A DNA stretch of 64,000 bases, taken from positions 496,001 to 560,000 of the forward strand of contig NZ_RQJO01000015.1 of assembly GCF_003858635.1 (NCBI RefSeq), in the 5' to 3' direction. Under the pieces are notes generated by a model. That model was given only the letters and a program-made list of their open reading frames with translations, was not told the DNA's origin and ran no database searches. Positions 59,354 to 64,000 of this stretch are shown in pieces. A program made the translations under genes and the position numbers. How positions within the stretch are numbered: position 1 is the stretch's first letter; every line of letters starts with the position of its first letter. This DNA is from Larkinella rosea (GTDB lineage: Bacteria; Bacteroidota; Bacteroidia; Cytophagales; Spirosomataceae).

Positions 59354-61999
59354 ATGAAATTAACTCCTACCACGGTGGTATTTTTAAACAATAAAACCGT
59401 TCTGGCCGGAATCGTCGTGCTGGTGCTGTTTATGGCAATGCCGGGTCGGGCGCAGGTTCGGCCGGGATTTGGGGGCGGACGCATCACCACAGGACCGGCA
59501 CCCATTGGAGCGTCCACTTCTCCGATTGAACTCAATTACGCTGATCCGAAAGAATACGAAATTGCCGGATTGACCGTCACGGGGAACAAATACCTCGATC
59601 CGAATTCGCTGTTGTCGCTGACCGGTTTGAAAGTGGGCGATAAAGTCCGGATTCCGGGCGAAAGCATTAACGGAGCGATCAAACGCCTGATGGCGCAGGG
59701 ATTGCTGGAAGACGTCGAGATCCTGGCTACAAAGGTTGAAGGTACCAATGTAACCCTCAATGTATCCATAAAAGAACAGCCCCGTTTGTACAAGGTTACG
59801 TTTGTGGGTATCAAAAAATCAGAACAGGATGCACTTAAGGATAAGATAAAACTCAACCTGGGGCGCTTGATTTCCAACACATTGGTTAAAAATACCCAAC
59901 TCAGTGTCAAGAAATATTTCGTTGAGAAGGGATACCTGAACACCAAAGTCAAAATTCTGTCGGTTCCGACGGACAGTACCCGCAACCAGGCCACCATGCG
60001 CGTGTCGATCGAGAAAGGCAGCAAAGTCAAGATCAATAACATCGAAATTCGCGGACGGGAGTTGGTCGACGAGTCGAAAATCCGGATGAAGATGAAAGGC
60101 ACCAAACAGATGCGGTTTGGCCGTTTGTTTACCCCTTCCAAGTTCGTTCCCAAGAAATTTGAAGAAGACAAGCAGAAGGTTGTCGAGTTTTACAACAAGC
60201 AGGGGTATCGCGATGCCAGCGTTACGTTCGACTCGGTTTACGCCCACGATAGCCGGACGGTAAACATCATCATGAATATCGATGAGGGGCAGAAATACTA
60301 CGTTCGCAACATTACCTGGGAAGGTAACTACCTCTACACCGATGAGGTTCTGACGCAGGTGCTGGGCGTAAAAAAAGGCGACGTATACAGTAAGGAAGAC
60401 ATCGAGAAGAAGAAAAACGGGATTCCCGGCAGTGACCTGAGTTCGGCTTACATGGACAAAGGGTATTTGTATTTCAACGCGGAAGACGTCATCAAAAGCG
60501 TTGAGGGTGATTCCCTGGATCTGGAATTCCGGATTTTTGAAGGCAAACAAGCCACCATCAACCGGATCATCCTGAACGGAAATACGAAAACCAGTGACCA
60601 CGTGGTGTTGCGGGAAATCCGGACCTTGCCCGGTCAGAAATTCAGCAAAACCGACATCATCCGGACGCAGCGTGAATTGTCGACGTTGGGGTATTTTGAC
60701 CCGGAAAAGATTGGAATCAACCCCGTTCCGCAACCCGATGGAACGGTGGATATTGAATACACGGTGGAAGAAAAACCGAGTGACCAGATCGAATTATCGG
60801 GTGGTTGGGGCGGGTACGTCGGCTTTGTTGGAACGTTGGGATTGGTGTTCAACAACTTCTCGGCCCGGAACATTACGAACATGAAAGCCTGGCGGCCGCT
60901 GCCCGCCGGTGACGGACAGAAACTGGCCCTGCGGTTTCAGGCCAACGGGCGCCAATACCAGACGTATTCGCTGACGTTTACCGAACCCTGGCTGGGAGGT
61001 AAAAAACCGAATTCGTTCTCCGTCAGTTTGTCGCGGACAATCTACCGGATTTCGGACCCCAGTTCTTACTATACAAATCCAAGCAGCTACGGAAAAAACT
61101 TCCTGGGTTCGTACGGAAACACGATGATTTCGCTGGGTTTGGGCCGTCGGTTGCGCTTCCCGGATGACTTTTTCCAGTTGAGCAACTCGCTGACGTATCA
61201 GCGGTATGAGCTGAACAACTACGATATTTTTGGGATTGGTCTGCGGAACGGTACGTCGAACAGCATCACGTTCAACACGACTTTGGCCCGAAACAGCATC
61301 GACAACCCACAGTTCCCGCGTTCCGGTTCGTCGATTTCGCTGTTGGCCACATTCACTCCTCCTTACTCGGCCTTCTCGAACAAAACCACGAATGCCAACG
61401 TCGATATCAAAGACCGGTATAAGTGGGTCGAATACCACAAATGGATGTTCGACGCTAGCTGGTTCGCCACCGTTACGGGTAAACTGGTGTTGAACGCCCG
61501 CGCGCACATGGGCTTTTTAGGCCGGTATAATTCCCGGACACTTTATAGCCCCTTCGAGCGATTTGTGTTAGGAGGATCGGGTCTGGCCGGTACGGGCCAG
61601 TTTGCCCTCGCGCAGGATATTATTGGTTTACGCGGTTACAACGACCGGGACGTCTATACGGGCGTCAACGGTATCTCGCCGACACCTCTGGAACGTTCGC
61701 AAGGCGGTTTGACGTACAGCAAATACGTGATGGAACTCCGCTATCCGGTATCGCTGAACCCCTCGGCTACGATTTTCGTCCTGACGTTCCTGGAAGCCGG
61801 GAACAACTGGGGAAACTTCAAGAGCTACAATCCGTTCGATCTGAAACGGTCGGCGGGGGCCGGTGCCCGGATCTTTATGCCCGCCTTTGGATTGATCGGG
61901 ATTGACTACGGGTACGGTTTCGACCGGATGCCGGGCTCACCAACCCGGCCCGGTCCGGGAGGCCAGTTTCACTTTACAATTGGGCAGCAGATCAGATAA
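59354..61999 (+). CDS. bamA: Outer-membrane protein assembly factor BamA
   Basis: 881 residues. Signal region to about residue 34 (MPGRAQ), a Gly/Pro-rich linker, five POTRA domains at about 55-470 (YEIAGLTVTGNKYLDPNSLL, VKINNIEIRGRELVDESKI, INRIILNGNTKTSDHVVLRE) and a 16-stranded barrel with the surface lock motif VLGGSGLAG and end FHFTIGQQIR. It inserts beta-barrel proteins into the outer membrane. It sits in an operon with uppS and two ompH genes. Confidence 0.95.
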   Translation: MKLTPTTVVFLNNKTVLAGIVVLVLFMAMPGRAQVRPGFGGGRITTGPAPIGASTSPIELNYADPKEYEIAGLTVTGNKYLDPNSLLSLTGLKVGDKVRIPGESINGAIKRLMAQGLLEDVEILATKVEGTNVTLNVSIKEQPRLYKVTFVGIKKSEQDALKDKIKLNLGRLISNTLVKNTQLSVKKYFVEKGYLNTKVKILSVPTDSTRNQATMRVSIEKGSKVKINNIEIRGRELVDESKIRMKMKGTKQMRFGRLFTPSKFVPKKFEEDKQKVVEFYNKQGYRDASVTFDSVYAHDSRTVNIIMNIDEGQKYYVRNITWEGNYLYTDEVLTQVLGVKKGDVYSKEDIEKKKNGIPGSDLSSAYMDKGYLYFNAEDVIKSVEGDSLDLEFRIFEGKQATINRIILNGNTKTSDHVVLREIRTLPGQKFSKTDIIRTQRELSTLGYFDPEKIGINPVPQPDGTVDIEYTVEEKPSDQIELSGGWGGYVGFVGTLGLVFNNFSARNITNMKAWRPLPAGDGQKLALRFQANGRQYQTYSLTFTEPWLGGKKPNSFSVSLSRTIYRISDPSSYYTNPSSYGKNFLGSYGNTMISLGLGRRLRFPDDFFQLSNSLTYQRYELNNYDIFGIGLRNGTSNSITFNTTLARNSIDNPQFPRSGSSISLLATFTPPYSAFSNKTTNANVDIKDRYKWVEYHKWMFDASWFATVTGKLVLNARAHMGFLGRYNSRTLYSPFERFVLGGSGLAGTGQFALAQDIIGLRGYNDRDVYTGVNGISPTPLERSQGGLTYSKYVMELRYPVSLNPSATIFVLTFLEAGNNWGNFKSYNPFDLKRSAGAGARIFMPAFGLIGIDYGYGFDRMPGSPTRPGPGGQFHFTIGQQIR

Positions 62000-62115
62000 G
62001 AAATCGTTCCTGAAGACGTTATGGATAAACACAAAATCAGGGGCATGTTGACTGTAATTGGTTCATGCAGAATAAAATAATGTCGGGACTCTCCGGTTTT
62101 GTTTCAAAAAATGTC

Positions 62116-62757
62116 ATGAAAAAAGGACTAATTTTTGTAACTTTGCTCTCCTTTTCGGCTTTTGGGTCGGTTCAGGCGCAGAAATTGGGGTACGTTGACT
62201 CGGAGTATATCACCAGCAAAATGCCCGCGTATCAGAAAGCCCTGACGGAGATCGATAAGTTCGCCGAAAAATGGTCGAAGGATATTCAGGATAAATATTC
62301 GGAGATCGACAAATTGCAGAAGACCTATCAGGCCGAAGAAATCCTGCTGACGGAAGACATGAAGCGGGACCGGTTGCGGATTATCAGTGACAAGGAGCGC
62401 GAGGCACGGGAGTATAATAACAAAGTGTTTGGTTACGAAGGGCTGTTATTTTCGAAGAAAAAAGAGTTGATGAAACCCGTGACCGAAACCGTCATGCGGG
62501 CCATCGACAAAGTAGCGGCTCAGAAACGATTGGACATGGTGCTGGATAAAGCCAGCGAAGGCGTGGTGATGCTGTATACCAATCCGAAGCACGATTATAC
62601 GGATTATGTCATGGAAGAGTTGGGGTTGACGGCCGATCAAAAAGTCAAAACGACCGCTGCTCCCGAGCCCGCCAGTATTAATCCGACGGACAGGGAGTTA
62701 AACCCAGGGAGCAATTCTAAATCAAATACAAGTAAACCTACAAAACAACCAAAATAA
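62116..62757 (+). CDS. OmpH/Skp family periplasmic chaperone, copy 1
   Basis: 213 residues from the ATG at 62116, chosen for the signal peptide MKKGLIFVTLLSFSAFGSVQ. The mature N-terminus KLGYVDSEYITSKMPAYQKA is the OmpH/Skp start; a long coiled coil follows (KDIQDKYSEIDKLQKTYQAE, REAREYNNKVFGYEGLLFSK), and the end is a Ser/Thr/Lys-rich tail. It binds unfolded outer-membrane proteins for delivery to BamA. The second copy starts 9 nt after its stop. Confidence 0.92.
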   Translation: MKKGLIFVTLLSFSAFGSVQAQKLGYVDSEYITSKMPAYQKALTEIDKFAEKWSKDIQDKYSEIDKLQKTYQAEEILLTEDMKRDRLRIISDKEREAREYNNKVFGYEGLLFSKKKELMKPVTETVMRAIDKVAAQKRLDMVLDKASEGVVMLYTNPKHDYTDYVMEELGLTADQKVKTTAAPEPASINPTDRELNPGSNSKSNTSKPTKQPK

Positions 62758-62766
62758 CAAGTTAGA

Positions 62767-63414
62767 ATGAAAAACAAACTCATTGCACTGGCAGTAACTC
62801 TGCTGTTAGGAGGTAGCCAGGTGTGGGCACAGGCGCAACAACCGGCCACGACAGCGGCCCCAGTGGCTTCTGTGAAGATTGGTTATACGAATATGGAATA
62901 TATCCTGCAGAACATGCCGGAAAGCAAAGATATTCAGAACCAGATTACCATTCAGCGGACGCAGCTGGAGAAAAATTACCAGGAAATGTCCAAAGAGTTT
63001 CAGGACAAACTGGCGGCTTACGAAAAAGGCCAGGCTCAGATGTCTGATCTGATCAAAGCGGATAAAGAGAAAGAATTGCAGGGGTTGCAACAACGCATCC
63101 AGGAGTTCCAAAGTAACTCTTCGACGCAATTGCAGACGAAATACAATCAGCTGGTGAATCCGGTGATGCAGAAAATCCAGAAGAACATTGACGCGGTTGC
63201 CAAAGAGAGCGGTTTTACGTTCATCTTTAACCTCGACGCTGGTTCAGGCACCATTCCCGTACTGCTGTACGCACCCGAAGAGAACGATGTAACCGAACTG
63301 GTGTTTAAAAAGATGGGTGTACCACTGCCATCAAAACAACCGGTTGCACAACCAGCCGCTACGACGCCGGCGAAACCAACCACTACGGCTCCGGCTCCGA
63401 AAAAAAATAAGTAA
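62767..63414 (+). CDS. OmpH/Skp family periplasmic chaperone, copy 2
   Basis: 215 residues. Signal peptide MKNKLIALAVTLLLGGSQVW, then SVKIGYTNMEYILQNMPESK (OmpH start), a coiled coil (EKNYQEMSKEFQDKLAAYEK, GLQQRIQEFQSNSSTQLQTK) and a globular end with GFTFIFNLDAGSG. An Ala/Pro/Thr-rich tail ends in KKNK. Similar to copy 1 in layout but clearly different in sequence. Tandem ompH genes after bamA are normal in this phylum. A terminator follows after 18 nt. Confidence 0.92.
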   Translation: MKNKLIALAVTLLLGGSQVWAQAQQPATTAAPVASVKIGYTNMEYILQNMPESKDIQNQITIQRTQLEKNYQEMSKEFQDKLAAYEKGQAQMSDLIKADKEKELQGLQQRIQEFQSNSSTQLQTKYNQLVNPVMQKIQKNIDAVAKESGFTFIFNLDAGSGTIPVLLYAPEENDVTELVFKKMGVPLPSKQPVAQPAATTPAKPTTTAPAPKKNK

Positions 63415-63432
63415 GATTTACCCAATTGACGG

Positions 63433-63460
63433 AAAGCCGCCCCGAAATGGGCGGCTTTTT
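63433..63460 (+). terminator. Rho-independent terminator of the uppS-bamA-ompH operon
   Basis: AAAGCCGCCC/GGGCGGCTTT with a 6-nt loop, followed by T-rich sequence, 18 nt after the stop. Confidence 0.92.
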
Positions 63461-63641
63461 GTTTATCCGGTGCCCGAAACTTGCAATAAAAAGAGAATTG
63501 TGTCGAAGTTTTTCTTAAATAAATACAAAACGAATAGATGCAAAAAAAGCGTTGAATCAATTATACGTTCAGTTTACGGATTGCATGAAATCTATCTATT
63601 ATTTTTACGTTACACTAATAAACCATCGGTGACGATTTCTC

Positions 63642-64000
63642 ATGTTTCAAAAAATTGGGAGTTTAGTTACTTTATTCGTAATCTTAACCAAACTGACAGG
63701 TTTAGCACAAGATGCTAAGCCTCTTCAAATAATCCTACCTAACCAGTCGGATCGACAAAACGCGAATTGGAATGTCGTAGCGGAAGGCCAAACGATCCAT
63801 GTCCAGATCAGGGCTGCAGGTAGTAAATCGGATTCATTGACGTATTCGATCAAGCAGGGCCAAATGGAGGGAATGACGCTCGATTCGTTGGGCCATTTCC
63901 GCTGGACTCCGGGTTTTGATATTGCCGATCGGATCAATACCACTAAAAGCATTCCCCTCGTTTTCGAAATTCGGAATAAACAGGGCGAAACTGCCAGCCA
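63642..64000 (+). CDS. Secreted protein with Ig-like domain, partial (N-terminal 119 residues)
   Basis: Open from the ATG at 63642 to the window edge. Signal peptide MFQKIGSLVTLFVILTKLTG then LAQ. The mature part has TIHVQIRAAGSKSDSLTYSI, GMTLDSLGHFRWTPGFDIAD, which is the pattern of cadherin/He_PIG-like Ig repeats found in large cell-surface proteins. Function and full length cannot be told. The 180 nt upstream is AT-rich and likely holds the promoter. Confidence 0.6.
   Translation, partial: MFQKIGSLVTLFVILTKLTGLAQDAKPLQIILPNQSDRQNANWNVVAEGQTIHVQIRAAGSKSDSLTYSIKQGQMEGMTLDSLGHFRWTPGFDIADRINTTKSIPLVFEIRNKQGETAS

Noticed and set aside
1-64000. CRISPR array, tRNA or rRNA genes
   Set aside because: No regularly spaced short direct repeats and no cloverleaf with a CCA-type acceptor or conserved TTCGA arm was found by reading; the repeats at 1-6 kb are hundreds of bases to kilobases apart.

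Overview
The window looks like chromosomal DNA of a Bacteroidota bacterium of the order Cytophagales, most like the Spirosoma/Larkinella group (family Spirosomataceae). The reasons are two SusC/SusD pairs with STN domains, an ECF sigma/FecR pair, a hybrid two-component system with a Reg_prop propeller, LytS/LytTR signalling, BamA with tandem OmpH/Skp genes, a DNPR-type (meso-DAP) MurE, TAnnTTTG promoter boxes and weak Shine-Dalgarno signals. Genus is inference; there is no rRNA here.

Layout. 1-6.1 kb is an accessory segment of minus-strand genes (Crp-like, SnoaL-like, AraC + DoxX + SDR, an AT-rich DUF2071 gene, an AT-rich membrane protein). Its transcription units are separated by five same-orientation copies of a foldable ~140 bp repeat. 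6.4-10.7 kb holds a TonB receptor and a beta-helix lipoprotein. 10.9-21.6 kb holds Rrf2, DUF4301, a decayed DUF4160/DUF2442 pair, ybeY, a DUF5009 membrane protein, a PcrA helicase, a cysteine-free redoxin with a possible Cys-Cys-Cys leader peptide, an MFS exporter and a TlpA-like thioredoxin. 21.8-28.1 kb is a shortened dcw cluster: rsmH, ftsL, ftsI, murE, mraY. 28.2-34.9 kb holds single genes: EamA, trxA, an NTF2-like protein, a methyltransferase, FKBP, MBL, FAS1 and DUF1080.

35.2-47.7 kb holds sigma, FecR, SusC1 and SusD1 on plus, facing SusC2 and SusD2 on minus across one hairpin. 48.3-57.9 kb holds a second TonB receptor, a secreted helical protein, a LytS kinase, a small membrane protein and a LytTR regulator, tail to tail with a 1444-residue hybrid sensor. 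58.6-63.4 kb is an envelope operon: uppS, bamA, ompH, ompH. Partial secreted proteins lie at both edges.

How it works together. Most of the content is cell-envelope biology: peptidoglycan precursor synthesis and septal transpeptidation, undecaprenyl carrier synthesis, outer-membrane assembly, and TonB-dependent uptake with its trans-envelope regulation. Intergenic spaces are unusually rich in long inverted repeats, several of which share the half-sites TTTACGGT...GGCTGACGC or CGTACCCACGGAC. The most unusual feature is the cassette-like series of ~140 bp repeats at 1.1-6.1 kb.
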